A stretch of 64,000 bases of DNA from Saccharibacillus qingshengii (GTDB lineage: Bacteria; Bacillota; Bacilli; Paenibacillales; Paenibacillaceae), in assembly GCF_013185195.1 (NCBI RefSeq), contig NZ_JAAZWC010000017.1:1-64000 (forward strand). Direction: 5' to 3'. Made by a program: the position numbers and the translations under genes. Below the pieces are notes generated by a model. That model saw nothing but the letters and a program-made list of their open reading frames with translations, had not been told where the DNA came from and made no database searches. Below, one piece after another: positions 18,633-27,654 of the stretch; the stretch's first letter is position 1, and the number at the start of each line of letters is the position of its first letter.

Positions 18633-20045
18633 ATGAGTTCGGACCGCATGTTCCAAAAACACCGCCATCCGGCGAAAACTTTCTCGCTTGGCCTGCAGCA
18701 CGTGCTGGCGATGTACGCCGGCGCGATCGTCGTTCCGATGATCGTCGGCAACGCGATCGGCATGACCCAGGAGCAGCTGACGTACCTGATCGCGATTGAC
18801 CTGCTCGCCTGCGGCGTCGCGACGCTGATGCAGGTCTGGGGCAACCGGCTGTTCGGCATCAAGCTTCCGGTCGTGCTCGGCTGCGCGTTCCAGGCCGTCT
18901 CGCCGATGATTATGATCGGCAACGCGCCGGGTATGGGGATCGGGGCCATTTACGGGGCGATCATCGCTTCGGGCTTGTTCATATTCCTCTTCTCCGGCCT
19001 GTTCGGGCAGCTGATTCGTTTGTTCCCGCCGATCGTGACGGGTTCCGTCGTGACGATTATCGGCGTTACGCTGATTCCGACGGCCATGACGAATCTCGGC
19101 GGCGGACAAGGCGCGGAAGATTTCGGCAGCTTGTCGAACATCCTGCTCGGCTTCGGCGTGCTGGTCTTTATCGTGCTGCTGAACCGGGTCTCGACCGGCT
19201 TCATCCGTTCCATTTCGATCCTGATCGGCCTCGTCGCCGGTACGGTCGTCGCCACGTTCATGGGCAAAGTGGATTTCTCGCCGGTGGCGAACGCCAGCTG
19301 GTTCCACGCGATCACGCCGTTCCATTTCGCGACGCCGGTCTTTAACGTCAGCGCGATTCTTACCATGATCCTGGTTGCGATCGTCAGCGTCGTCGAGTCG
19401 ACGGGCGTGTTCATGGTGCTGGGACGTATCGTCGGCCGCGAGATCGGCTCCAAGGAGCTGGCACGCGGCTATCGGGCGGAAGGCCTGGCCATCATGCTCG
19501 GCGGGATCTTCAACTCGTTCCCGTACACGACATATTCGCAGAATGTGGGCCTCGTGCAGATGAGCCGCGTCAAGACGCGCGACGTCGTCGCCGTGGCGGG
19601 CATCCTGCTCGTGATCGTCGGCTTCATTCCGAAGATCGCGGCGACGGCGCAGTTGATTCCTTCGTCCGTTCTCGGCGGCGCGATGGTGGCGCTGTTTGGT
19701 CTCGTGCTCTCTTCCGGCGTTCGCGTGCTGGGTGATCAGGTCGATCTGTCCCGCCACGAGAACTTGCTCATCATCGCCTGCTCCGTCGGTATGGGCCTTG
19801 GGGTCTCGACCGTGCCGGGTCTGTTCGCGGGCCTGCCGGAGCAGCTGCGGATTCTGGTGGATAACGGCATTATCGCCGGCAGTTTTACCGCCATCCTCAT
19901 GAATCTGCTGTTCAACGGCTTGGGCGAGAAAAATGCGCATCTCAACATCACCGGCGACGACGATGTGTTCGGCGGCGGCGAAGAAGGCGCGGGGGTATAC
20001 GAACCTTCCGGCGCTTCCAAGAAAAGCGTAGGCAGCGCCGTTTAA
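18633..20045 (+). CDS. pbuX: Xanthine permease (NCS2 family)
   Basis: A 470-residue uracil/xanthine:proton symporter with about 12-14 membrane helices. It has the NCS2 signatures QAVSPMIMIG in TM3 and VVESTGVFMVLGRIVGR plus FNSFPYTTYSQNVGLVQMSRVKTR. It imports xanthine for Xpt. I prefer ATG 18633 (GGGGAGG 11 nt upstream) to the GTG at 18582, whose extra 17 residues lack a ribosome site. The C-terminus is a hydrophilic Gly/Glu tail. A terminator follows. Confidence 0.93.
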   Translation: MSSDRMFQKHRHPAKTFSLGLQHVLAMYAGAIVVPMIVGNAIGMTQEQLTYLIAIDLLACGVATLMQVWGNRLFGIKLPVVLGCAFQAVSPMIMIGNAPGMGIGAIYGAIIASGLFIFLFSGLFGQLIRLFPPIVTGSVVTIIGVTLIPTAMTNLGGGQGAEDFGSLSNILLGFGVLVFIVLLNRVSTGFIRSISILIGLVAGTVVATFMGKVDFSPVANASWFHAITPFHFATPVFNVSAILTMILVAIVSVVESTGVFMVLGRIVGREIGSKELARGYRAEGLAIMLGGIFNSFPYTTYSQNVGLVQMSRVKTRDVVAVAGILLVIVGFIPKIAATAQLIPSSVLGGAMVALFGLVLSSGVRVLGDQVDLSRHENLLIIACSVGMGLGVSTVPGLFAGLPEQLRILVDNGIIAGSFTAILMNLLFNGLGEKNAHLNITGDDDVFGGGEEGAGVYEPSGASKKSVGSAV

Positions 20046-20108
20046 TCGGCTTGGACCCCTGCTTACCCTGTCGTTCCGGCTTATCGAACAGTCATTTTGC
20101 AGGTAACG

Positions 20109-20156
20109 AAAAGGACCGTGCTCTCCTGGATTCTTCCAGGAAGCCGGTCCTTTTTT
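20109..20156 (+). terminator. Terminator after pbuX
   Basis: AAAAGGACCG pairs with CGGTCCTTTT, with an inner CCTGGA/TCCAGG stem, followed by Ts. Confidence 0.8.
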
Positions 20157-20241
20157 GCCTACTTCCTATAATTATGAAACAACCACTCGCCAAACTGGTT
20201 ACAATAGAGGTAGACGACAAACAAAAAAACGTACGGATTAC

Positions 20242-20343
20242 TACCTTGACCGGATTAAATCCAAGGTTTGCGTTCATCGGAAACACGCAGGGTTTAAGCG
20301 GGTTTTCGAGGGGCGTAACCTTACCTTTAGCGTGGACAAGGGA
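20242..20343 (-). repeat. 102-bp dispersed repeat, copy A
   Basis: Read on the minus strand, the last 79 nt match copy B (31838-31939) at 75 positions; the first 23 nt are diverged from B but resemble copy C (31711-31740). Ends are imperfect inverted repeats (CGGTCAAGGTA at one end and its diverged complement at the other). It ends 29 bp before a glucosidase start. No coding potential is evident. Confidence 0.75.
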
Positions 20344-20372
20344 CAACACTACTATTCGCTTCGGGGTGACTA

Positions 20373-22061
20373 ATGAACAAGAAATGGTGGAAAGAAAGCG
20401 TCATTTATCAAATCTATCCGATCAGTTTCAAAGACACGACAGGCGACGGCAAAGGCGACCTGCGCGGCATTATCGAAAAGCTCGGTTATTTGCAGGAGCT
20501 GGGCGTGGACGCGATCTGGATCTGTCCGATCTATACGTCGCCCGACTATGACAACGGCTACGATATCAGCGACTACTACGGCATCGATCCCAAGTACGGT
20601 ACGATGGAAGACTTTGAAGAACTGCTTCAAAAAGCGCACGCCCGCAATATCCGCATCATCATGGATCTGGTACTCAACCACAGTTCGCATCTGCATCAAT
20701 GGTTTATCGAAGCTTCGGCTTCCAAAGACAACCCCAAGCGCGATTATTACATCTGGCGCGAGCCCAAGGAAAACGGCGGTTACCCGAACAACTGGGAATC
20801 GTATTTCAGCGGCTCGGTCTGGGAATTCGACGAACGCACGCAGGAATATTATATGCACCTGTACGCGAAGGAACAGCCGGACCTGAACTGGGAGAATCCC
20901 GAAGTGGTCCGCGAGCTGCACGACATGGTGAAATGGTGGCTGGAAAAAGGCGTGGACGGCTTCCGTTTCGACGCCATCTCGCATATCGTCAAAGCCGAAG
21001 GGCTGCCTGACGCGGAAAATCCGCAGAACCTTCCGGTTGTGCAGGCGTACCACTTTTTCTCCAATCTGGACAAAGTGCATGTTTTCCTGCGCACGCTGAA
21101 CGAAGACGTGCTCGACTTCTATGACATTATGAACGTGGGCGAAGTGTCCGGTCTCGGTCCCGAGCAGGCGCTCGATTACGTCGGGGAAGGCCGCAACGAG
21201 CTGGATATGATCTTCCAGTTTGAGCATATGTTCCTGGATGCCAAGTCCGGCGGAACGGGCAAGTGGGACATCAAGCCGTGGACGCTGATCGACCTCAAGA
21301 AGATCATGAGCCGCTGGCAGACCGTTCTGCACAAAAAAGGCTGGAACGCCAACTATATGAGCAACCACGATCAGCCGCGCCAGGTGTCGAGATTCGGCAA
21401 CGACAAAGACTACCGCGTGCGTTCGGCCAAACTGCTGGCGACGTTCCTGCATACGCTGCAGGGAACGCCGTACATCTACCAGGGCGAAGAGATTGGCATG
21501 ACCAACGTACAGTTCGACACCATCGAGCAGTATCGCGACGTCGAAACGCTGAACTATTACAAGCAGTGCAAGCAAAAAGGCATGGAAGAACGCGAGATCA
21601 TGGAGCGTATCTGGAAAAAAAGCCGCGACAACGCCCGGACGCCGATGCAGTGGAATTACGAGGAGCACGCCGGCTTTACCGACGGGGAGCCGTGGATGGG
21701 CGTCAATCCGAATTCCACCAAGATCAATGTCGAGGCTGCGCGCAAAGACCCGGATTCCATCTTCCATCATTACCGCAAACTGATCGAACTGCGCAAAAAA
21801 CACGAGGTACTCGTCTACGGCGATTACAAGCTGCTGCTGCCGCTGCACGAAGAGATCTATGCGTTCGTGCGGACCTGGGAGAACGAGAAGCTGCTGGTCA
21901 TCTTGAACTTCTTCAGCGGTACGCCTTCGTTCGAATGGCCGGAGGATCTGCGGGGGATGAAGGAAGAGCTGCTGATCGCCAACTACGAGCCGATTGAAGG
22001 CGAAGACGTCTATGATCTGACACTGCGCCCTTATGAGGGCCGGGTGTATAAGCTGGTGTGA
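20373..22061 (+). CDS. GH13 alpha-glucosidase (oligo-1,6-glucosidase type)
   Basis: A 562-residue GH13_31-type enzyme, cytosolic, cleaving alpha-1,4 or alpha-1,6 bonds at the non-reducing ends of short oligosaccharides. Region I (DLVLNHSS), nucleophile Asp200 in VDGFRFDAISHI, acid/base Glu257 in NVGEVSG and transition-state Asp333 in MSNHDQPR are present. Length is typical. GGGGTGA is very close (3 nt) to the ATG. B. subtilis MalL is the nearest named relative; trehalose-6-phosphate hydrolase is a less likely alternative. No transporter gene is adjacent. Confidence 0.9.
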   Translation: MNKKWWKESVIYQIYPISFKDTTGDGKGDLRGIIEKLGYLQELGVDAIWICPIYTSPDYDNGYDISDYYGIDPKYGTMEDFEELLQKAHARNIRIIMDLVLNHSSHLHQWFIEASASKDNPKRDYYIWREPKENGGYPNNWESYFSGSVWEFDERTQEYYMHLYAKEQPDLNWENPEVVRELHDMVKWWLEKGVDGFRFDAISHIVKAEGLPDAENPQNLPVVQAYHFFSNLDKVHVFLRTLNEDVLDFYDIMNVGEVSGLGPEQALDYVGEGRNELDMIFQFEHMFLDAKSGGTGKWDIKPWTLIDLKKIMSRWQTVLHKKGWNANYMSNHDQPRQVSRFGNDKDYRVRSAKLLATFLHTLQGTPYIYQGEEIGMTNVQFDTIEQYRDVETLNYYKQCKQKGMEEREIMERIWKKSRDNARTPMQWNYEEHAGFTDGEPWMGVNPNSTKINVEAARKDPDSIFHHYRKLIELRKKHEVLVYGDYKLLLPLHEEIYAFVRTWENEKLLVILNFFSGTPSFEWPEDLRGMKEELLIANYEPIEGEDVYDLTLRPYEGRVYKLV

Positions 22062-22074
22062 TCGGTACTGCAAA

Positions 22075-22104
22075 AAGAGCCTCCCCTTTATACGGGAGGC
22101 TCTT
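22075..22104 (+). terminator. Terminator after the GH13 gene
   Basis: Perfect 11-bp stem AAGAGCCTCCC/GGGAGGCTCTT, loop of 8 nt, weak T tail. Confidence 0.6.
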
Positions 22105-22129
22105 CGTCATGCGTATCGGATCGGTGTGT

Positions 22130-22330
22130 TGGAGTCGAAATAGCTGCACCTGGACACCTAATTGGCATCCAAGGGCGAAGATTTGCCGAATAACTGCGCA
22201 GCGGCACTTAATGGGTTAGGGCCGCGGATTATCGGCAGCTTTACAAGCGAATAAGTGCTGAGATGCACTTATTCGGGGATCTCGCAGATGAAAAAGCCGA
22301 ATAGCTGCTTCTACGCAGCTATTCGGCCAG
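22130..22330. repeat. Array of AATA(A/G)(C/G)TGC hairpins
   Basis: Two perfect hairpins, CGAATAAGTGC/GCACTTATTCG (22248-22275, loop 6) and GCCGAATAGCTGC/GCAGCTATTCGGC (22296-22327, loop 6), and two degraded relatives starting GAAATAGCTGC (22137) and GCCGAATAACTGC (22184). The same motif recurs at 57952-58144. Confidence 0.65.
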
Positions 22331-22339
22331 CCTCCCGGA

Positions 22340-23584
22340 TCAGCCGGAAATATCGGCCGATCGGAAGCTCATATACCGCGTGATCAGGTCGTCGGCAATC
22401 TCGCCGGCGGCGTTCGGATGGCTGAGCGCGGCTGCGCGTTCGCGTGCGGCGCGCAGCTTGGCCGGGTCGCCCAGCAGGTCCGCGATCTGGCCTGCCAGTT
22501 CGTCGGCGCTGCGGGAGATGAACGCGGCGCCTTGGTCTTCGAGATAGACGGCGTTATTGCGTTCCTGGCCCGGTACGGGGCGGAACAGGAAGATCGGGAG
22601 CCGGCAGGCCAGCGATTCGGCGAGCGTGATGCCGCCGGGCTTGGTCACGATGCAGTCGCTCATGCGCATGAGCGAGGCGACGCGGTCCGTGAAGCCGAGC
22701 ACCTGGATGCGCGTATCGCCCGCGTACTGCTGCGCGAGCGCGGCGCGCATCTCTTCGTTGCGGCCGCAGACGACGACCATCTGGATGTCGCCCTGCGCCA
22801 GCAGAAGGTCGCAGACGCGGCGCAGGCCGAGCATGACGCCGTAGGCGCCGGCCATGAGCAGCACGGTCTTGCGCGCCGGGTCGAGCGTGACGCCCGGCAC
22901 GGGTGGTTCGCCTGTGCGCAGCGTGCGGGCGGCGGCGAAGCCGTGGAGATCCGAAGACGACGCGGCGGCCTCGGCGGTCGTATGGGGATCGCGGCCGGCC
23001 GGCCGCGCCTTGTCATCTTCGGCCGATCCGAATCCGTCCTTGATCGGAATGCCGCTGACGGTAATGCGATTGGGATCGATGCCGACCGCCGCCGCTTCCC
23101 GGCGCATCTCTTCCGTGGCGACGTAGAAACGGTCCACGGCAGGATGCAGCCAGCGTCCGTGCAGATCGAAGTCGGTCACGACATTGACGATCGGAATATC
23201 GAGCCCGATCTTGCGCCGGAGCTTGGGCATGACCATCTGCGGGAACGTATGGATTACGACGCTTGGACGTTCCGTCTTGAGGTATTCCTCAAGTCTGCGT
23301 GTGCCAAAGGCGTGCAGAATATGCGCAAACGGCTTGTCCGACTTCATTTCTTTGGTCATATTGTATACGAGGCCGTACAGGCCGGGGATGGTCCGGTAGC
23401 TCTGCATATAGACGAATCGGGTCAGGTCGTTGAGCTTGGGATGCGCTTCGGCCATCAGATCCAGCAGTTTGACCTGGCGGATCCCCCGTTCGTGCAGACT
23501 TTTTTCAAGCGCTTTGGTCGCCTGATAATGCCCGTCGCCATAGCTGGCGTACAGGATCAGGACGTTGGGTTCCTGCGGTTGCAT
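22340..23584 (-). CDS. Diacylglycerol glucosyltransferase-like protein (GT28)
   Basis: A 414-residue glycosyltransferase like B. subtilis UgtP and MGDG synthase. It would transfer glucose from UDP-glucose to diacylglycerol on the inner membrane face, for glycolipids and the lipoteichoic acid anchor. N-domain motif ILYASYGDGHYQATKAL and C-domain nucleotide motif KPGGITLAESLACRLP are intact. Between the domains (about residues 195-240) lies a low-complexity insertion rich in Ala, Ser, Arg and Pro. AGGAGG is 6 nt before ATG 23584; the longer open frame has no ribosome site. UgtP versus a paralogue of other lipid specificity cannot be decided. Confidence 0.82.
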   Translation of the reverse strand: MQPQEPNVLILYASYGDGHYQATKALEKSLHERGIRQVKLLDLMAEAHPKLNDLTRFVYMQSYRTIPGLYGLVYNMTKEMKSDKPFAHILHAFGTRRLEEYLKTERPSVVIHTFPQMVMPKLRRKIGLDIPIVNVVTDFDLHGRWLHPAVDRFYVATEEMRREAAAVGIDPNRITVSGIPIKDGFGSAEDDKARPAGRDPHTTAEAAASSSDLHGFAAARTLRTGEPPVPGVTLDPARKTVLLMAGAYGVMLGLRRVCDLLLAQGDIQMVVVCGRNEEMRAALAQQYAGDTRIQVLGFTDRVASLMRMSDCIVTKPGGITLAESLACRLPIFLFRPVPGQERNNAVYLEDQGAAFISRSADELAGQIADLLGDPAKLRAARERAAALSHPNAAGEIADDLITRYMSFRSADISG

Positions 23585-24084
23585 GGGTTCCTCCTGTTTT
23601 TTGCGAGATAGGCTTATCATACCAAGATTTGGCCTGCGAGCCAATGAGCCGGGAATGCAATCGGCAGCCGGGTGCCGAGCAACTTTTCCGGTTGATTTGC
23701 GTCTAATCGGTAAGGCGGAGAACGGACGGGGAAGACCGGTTCGAATGAATTCCCCGCCAAGGCGATTTATATCCAATTTCGTCGAAAAATGTTATACTCG
23801 TAAGTAGGCATCTTCTCAATATCTGTAGTTCAGTCTTTGTTTTCGTTTGGAGGAGAGTCGCATCCGGCCAAAGAGAGAAGAAAGGGCAAACCGGAAGTGA
23901 TTCAGTAGGCATTTCGTCGGGTATGTAAGAAAATAGGTACAGGTTTGAGCTTTTATGCGGCGTACGTTGTCTGTAACTGGGCGGCGCAGCGCGGCGGGCA
24001 GGACGGTGACCTCACGGGGCGTCTGTCGGCAGCAGATTTTTTTGACATTCTCGATAACGAAATACGTTCCGGGAGGGAATTATG
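23585..24084. other. 500-bp gap with promoter-like site
   Basis: No gene is evident. It includes an extended -10 at 23790-23798 reading rightward, an orphan GGAGGAG ribosome-site-like sequence near 23851 with no start codon after it, and a TTGACA at 24042-24047 with no good -10. A small RNA or a long leader for the gene at 24085 are both possible. Confidence 0.35.
23790..23798 (+). promoter_or_regulatory. Extended -10 element
   Basis: TGTTATACT matches TGN-TATAAT in 5 of 6 -10 positions plus the TG. No -35 is clear. It would give a leader of about 285 nt for the small gene at 24085. Confidence 0.35.
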
Positions 24085-24273
24085 ATGGCGACCAAAGGTC
24101 ATAACGAAGTCAAGGAAAGTCTGCGGGAAATGACTCGTATTTTTCGCCCAAGCGATCCGAAAAAATTCGTCAAAGAATATGTTCGGAAGTATCACATTAT
24201 GGGCGGGTACGAGGAAGAATTGACGCTGGTGGTTGAAAACGAGATGGGCAAACTCAACTCGTCCGCTTCCTGA
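24085..24273 (+). CDS. Small basic/acidic protein of unknown function
   Basis: A 62-residue protein (MATKGHNEVKESLREMTRIF...), helical and soluble with no cysteine. The strong GGGAGGG and the terminator at 24389 support a real gene. Two ATGs (24082, 24085) are possible; 24085 gives 7-nt spacing. I recognise no family. Confidence 0.6.
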   Translation: MATKGHNEVKESLREMTRIFRPSDPKKFVKEYVRKYHIMGGYEEELTLVVENEMGKLNSSAS

Positions 24274-24388
24274 AACAAGGCTTCAAACGGCTGCGACTGC
24301 AGTCGGATTTATCGTGAAGATGCTTTTGCCGGTGTGCTCTGCGACCGGCAACCCGCTACAATCGGAATTCCCGTTTATCGAACACTCG

Positions 24389-24429
24389 ACCGTCCTTTAC
24401 GGCCCTTATGCCGGAAGGACGGTTTTTTT
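24389..24429 (+). terminator. Terminator
   Basis: ACCGTCCTT/AAGGACGGT stem with an inner GGC/GCC pairing and seven Ts. Confidence 0.8.
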
Positions 24430-24462
24430 GGTGCAGCGAATCCGGACCGACCGTACTTTTTC

Positions 24463-24491
24463 TTGACGGAACACCCAAATTCGTTTAGAGT
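24463..24491 (+). promoter_or_regulatory. Predicted promoter of the ABC/GntR operon
   Basis: TTGACG, 17-nt spacer, TAGAGT, 84 nt before the first gene. Confidence 0.5.
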
Positions 24492-24517
24492 GTGCTTATC
24501 GATATATACAGAAGCAC
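24492..24517. promoter_or_regulatory. Possible GntR operator
   Basis: Inverted arms GTGCTT and AAGCAC around a 14-nt AT-rich centre at the expected transcription start. The operon encodes its own YtrA-type GntR regulator, which makes autoregulation likely. Confidence 0.35.
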
Positions 24518-24574
24518 AGGGCAGTCTGATTTTCTTTTAGAAAACGACCAGCCAACGAAGAACGGAGGAACAAG

Positions 24575-25294
24575 ATGGGTGGAACCTGGCGTCAAGTTTG
24601 GCTCATTCTCGGCCGGGAATTCAAGATTGACCGCTATTACCTGATCGGATCGCTGCTGTTTATCGTCTACATGGGCTTTTTCGGCGGTTTGATGATGGGA
24701 CAGCTGCAGAAGCAACCGGGATTATCTTTTTTGGCGGACATGATGTTTTGGATTATCGCTTCGATGATCGGCTATTATTTTTCCAGACGGATTGCCAAAT
24801 ACATCGCTGAAGATTCGTACACGAATACGCTCGCTTATTACCGGTCGCTGCCGATCGGGGTCGAGGCGTTGGTCTGGGCAAGGATCGCGCAGCTTCTGCT
24901 GGCGACGCTGTTCAACGGCATTCTGCTGTTCGCGATCATGTATCTGTCGGCTTCCGGACTGCGCGAACAGCTCGACCTGGGCACTTACGTCGTGTTCGCC
25001 CTGACCTGGACAGGGTTTGGCTTACTGCTCAACAGTCTGTACATCGCGATGGAATTTCTGCTCCGGGGCCGGGCCTACTTCTGGAACAGCCTGATTCTGA
25101 TGGCCGTGATCATGCTGATCGCGCTGGCGCTGCATTTGTCGGGCGTACACGTCGTGGCATCGAGCATCAGCATGAGCGCGGAACAAGGCGCGGCCTCGCC
25201 GGCGATGTGGATTCTCCTCGGACTTGGGGCGGCGGGCGTCTGCACGGCCTACGTATTCATTAAGCGAGGGGTACCGCGTCGGGATTTGGCTTAA
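24575..25294 (+). CDS. ABC-transporter membrane protein
   Basis: A 239-residue protein with six predicted membrane helices and a short N-terminal cytosolic helix, like permease subunits of ABC-2 type exporters. It is the first gene of an operon with a GntR/YtrA regulator (25326) and an ATPase (25825), the usual YtrA-operon composition, in which such transporters respond to cell-wall-active antibiotics or metabolites. GGAGG is 6 nt before ATG. The substrate is unknown. Confidence 0.75.
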   Translation: MGGTWRQVWLILGREFKIDRYYLIGSLLFIVYMGFFGGLMMGQLQKQPGLSFLADMMFWIIASMIGYYFSRRIAKYIAEDSYTNTLAYYRSLPIGVEALVWARIAQLLLATLFNGILLFAIMYLSASGLREQLDLGTYVVFALTWTGFGLLLNSLYIAMEFLLRGRAYFWNSLILMAVIMLIALALHLSGVHVVASSISMSAEQGAASPAMWILLGLGAAGVCTAYVFIKRGVPRRDLA

Positions 25295-25325
25295 GCGCCC
25301 CGCGGGACATATAAGGAGTGAAGTG

Positions 25326-25715
25326 ATGCGGATACCCGTTCAAATTAACGAGAGCAGCGCCGAGCCGCTGTATCACCAGATCGAGACGCAGCTGCGCTCG
25401 CTGATCGTGACCGGACAGATCGCGGAAGGTACGCTGCTGCCGTCGATCCGGGAATTTTCGGCCGACCTCAAATGCAGCGTGATCACGATCCGCCGGGTCT
25501 ATCAGGATCTGGAGAACGAAGGAATGCTTCGGACAAGGCAGGGCACGGGAACATTCGTGGCCAAGGTCGACACGGACGACCGGGAAGCTTACCGCAAACG
25601 GATCGTGGTGGATGCGGTGCGCGAGCTGCTCGATACGGCCAAGTCGGTCGGCTACGGATTATCGGATCTTCGGGAATTGTTGGATGAAACGCTTCGGGAA
25701 GAAGAGCGTAAATAG
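25326..25715 (+). CDS. GntR-family regulator, YtrA subfamily
   Basis: A 129-residue regulator. The wHTH (residues 11-75, YHQIETQLRSLIVTGQIAEGTLLPSIREFSADLKCSVITIRRVYQDLENEGMLRTRQGTGTFV) is followed by a short dimerising tail of about 45 residues, diagnostic of the YtrA subfamily. It probably represses its own operon; see the palindrome at 24492. AAGGAGTGAAGTG precedes the ATG at 25326; the 31-nt gap after the membrane protein supports one transcript. Confidence 0.9.
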   Translation: MRIPVQINESSAEPLYHQIETQLRSLIVTGQIAEGTLLPSIREFSADLKCSVITIRRVYQDLENEGMLRTRQGTGTFVAKVDTDDREAYRKRIVVDAVRELLDTAKSVGYGLSDLRELLDETLREEERK

Positions 25716-25824
25716 ACGGAGTCCTGCCAAAAAAACCTTCCCGAGGAAAACGACGGAAAGAAAGGCGGCAGGTTTCCGGACAAGCGGCGGCATCGTCAGT
25801 CGACCGGAAAAGGAGTGGAGAACG

Positions 25825-26715
25825 ATGGAGAACGCGGTGTTGGAATGGAAGCGGGTCGTGAAGAAGCGCGACCGCATGGTGCTGGGCCCGGTCGATCTGA
25901 AGCTGTACGAGAACTACGTGACCGCGCTGATCGGGCGCAACGGCTCCGGCAAGTCGACGCTGATGAAGCTGGCTGCCCAGTTGATCATGCCGGACGAAGG
26001 CGAAATGACCTGGTACGGACAATCTTACCCGCAGGGCCTGCCCACGGACGTGCGCGCTTCGATCGCCTACGTGCCGGAGAATTTCGCGGCCGAAGAAGAC
26101 AGTCTCAAAATGGACGACGTGGCACAGTTCCGCGCGTCGTGGTATCCGAAGTGGGACTGGCAGCGATTTGAAGAACTCCTTAATCGCTTCGAGGTTCCCG
26201 GCGGCAAGAAGATGAACAAGCTGTCCAAAGGGCAGCGCCGCAAGTTCGAGATCGCGGCAGCCCTGGCGACCAGACCCAAACTGCTGCTGCTGGACGAACC
26301 TTCATCGGGACTCGATCCTTTTGCCTGGAAAACGATGATGAACGAAATCCGCCGCTGTGTGGACGAGGACGGTGCTTCGGTGCTGCTGTCGACGCATATC
26401 GTGGAGGAAGTCCGGCGGATGGCCGATTACCTTGTTCTGATGGAAAAAGGGCGTTCACTCGGACTGCTGGAGAAGGATGCGCTGCTGGACCGGGGGCGCG
26501 AAATCTGGATCGGACGAGACGACGAACTGCTCGCGGAGATGCCGGGGGTCGTCGAATCGGCGATCGAGGCGGAAGGCATGATCCGTTTCGTCACGCTGGA
26601 TTATGCCGGGGCTTCGGCGCTGCTGGACGAAGCCGGAGTCAAGCCGATCCGGGTCCGGGCGCTGGAGCTGGACGAAGTGATGGAGCATTGGATGAACGGA
26701 AGTCTGCTGGACTGA
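25825..26715 (+). CDS. ABC-transporter ATPase (YtrB/NatA-like)
   Basis: A 296-residue ATPase. Walker A is GRNGSGKST (about 37-45), signature LSKGQRRKFEIAAAL instead of LSGGQ, Walker B LLLLDEPSSGLD, H-loop STHIVEE. The C-terminal 80 residues are typical of exporters. Partner of the membrane protein at 24575; the two are separated by the regulator gene. The 109-nt gap before it is longer than elsewhere in the operon. AAGGAG is 9 nt before ATG. Confidence 0.85.
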   Translation: MENAVLEWKRVVKKRDRMVLGPVDLKLYENYVTALIGRNGSGKSTLMKLAAQLIMPDEGEMTWYGQSYPQGLPTDVRASIAYVPENFAAEEDSLKMDDVAQFRASWYPKWDWQRFEELLNRFEVPGGKKMNKLSKGQRRKFEIAAALATRPKLLLLDEPSSGLDPFAWKTMMNEIRRCVDEDGASVLLSTHIVEEVRRMADYLVLMEKGRSLGLLEKDALLDRGREIWIGRDDELLAEMPGVVESAIEAEGMIRFVTLDYAGASALLDEAGVKPIRVRALELDEVMEHWMNGSLLD

Positions 26716-26748
26716 TTCTGCACCCGACCAAGGAAGAGGAGGATGAAG

Positions 26749-27654
26749 ATGACGGAACGACTGATTTTGCAAAACGTGGTCAAACGCTACGGAGACAAGA
26801 CGGCGGTGGACGGCATTACGCTTGGTGTAAAAGAAGGCGAGATCTACGGCCTGCTCGGCGCGAACGGAGCGGGCAAGACGACGACGATGCGGATGGTGCT
26901 GGGCCTGATCTATCCCGACGAAGGCAGTATTACATACGGAGGCCGTCCTTACGGCGGCGACGTACAGCGTCTGGTCGGCTATCTGCCGGAAGAACGCGGG
27001 CTGTACCCGAAGGTCAAAGTCAGCGAGCAGATCGTCTATCTGGCGAAGCTGCGCGGCATGGACGGCTCCGAAGCGGAGAAGAACCTCAAATACTGGATGA
27101 ACAAGTTCGATGCCGAGGAATACTATGACAAGCGGATCGAAGAACTGTCCAAAGGCAACCAGCAGAAAATGGGCTTTATCGCGGCAGTCGTGCATCGTCC
27201 CCAAATTCTGATCCTGGACGAAGCGTTCAGCGGTCTGGATCCGGTCAACGTCGAGCTGCTGAAGCTTGCGGTCAAGGAACTGCGCGACGAAGGCGCAAGC
27301 ATCCTGTTCTCCACGCACCGGATGGAACACGTCGAGGAGCTGTGCCGCAATATCACGATTCTGGATCGGTCGAAGACCGTCATTCAAGGCGATATCCGCG
27401 AGATCAAGAACGGATTCCCGCGCGAGCAGATTCTGCTCAAGACGTCGGCGGCCGTTGCGGGACTGGAAGCCATCCCCGGCGTGACCGGAGTGGAAGGCGA
27501 TCCCGAACATTATATCGTGACCATTTCGGACGAAGCGGCGGCTGTGCCGGTGCTGACCGAAGCGATGCGCCAGAGCGAAGTCCGTCATTTCGAAGTGAAG
27601 GAACCGACGCTCAACCAAATCTTTATTCGATCGGTGGGTGAACGCCATGAATAG
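26749..27654 (+). CDS. ABC-transporter ATPase (YhaQ/NatA-like)
   Basis: A 301-residue ATPase with Walker A GANGAGKTTT, signature LSKGNQQKMGFIAAV, Walker B LILDEAFSGLD and H-loop STHRMEH. The DUF4162-like C-terminus (residues 210-300) is typical of NatA/YhaQ. Together with the next gene it would form a two-component exporter, reminiscent of sodium efflux NatAB or YhaQP. I prefer the ATG 26749 (AGGAGG 6 nt upstream) to 26743. Confidence 0.88.
   Translation: MTERLILQNVVKRYGDKTAVDGITLGVKEGEIYGLLGANGAGKTTTMRMVLGLIYPDEGSITYGGRPYGGDVQRLVGYLPEERGLYPKVKVSEQIVYLAKLRGMDGSEAEKNLKYWMNKFDAEEYYDKRIEELSKGNQQKMGFIAAVVHRPQILILDEAFSGLDPVNVELLKLAVKELRDEGASILFSTHRMEHVEELCRNITILDRSKTVIQGDIREIKNGFPREQILLKTSAAVAGLEAIPGVTGVEGDPEHYIVTISDEAAAVPVLTEAMRQSEVRHFEVKEPTLNQIFIRSVGERHE

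Larger units (their letters stand above)
20046..20372. other. 327-bp gap with terminator and repeat element
   Basis: Holds the pbuX terminator (20109-20156) and copy A of the 102-bp repeat (20242-20343). TATAAT occurs at 20167-20172 but without a good -35. No gene. Confidence 0.55.
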
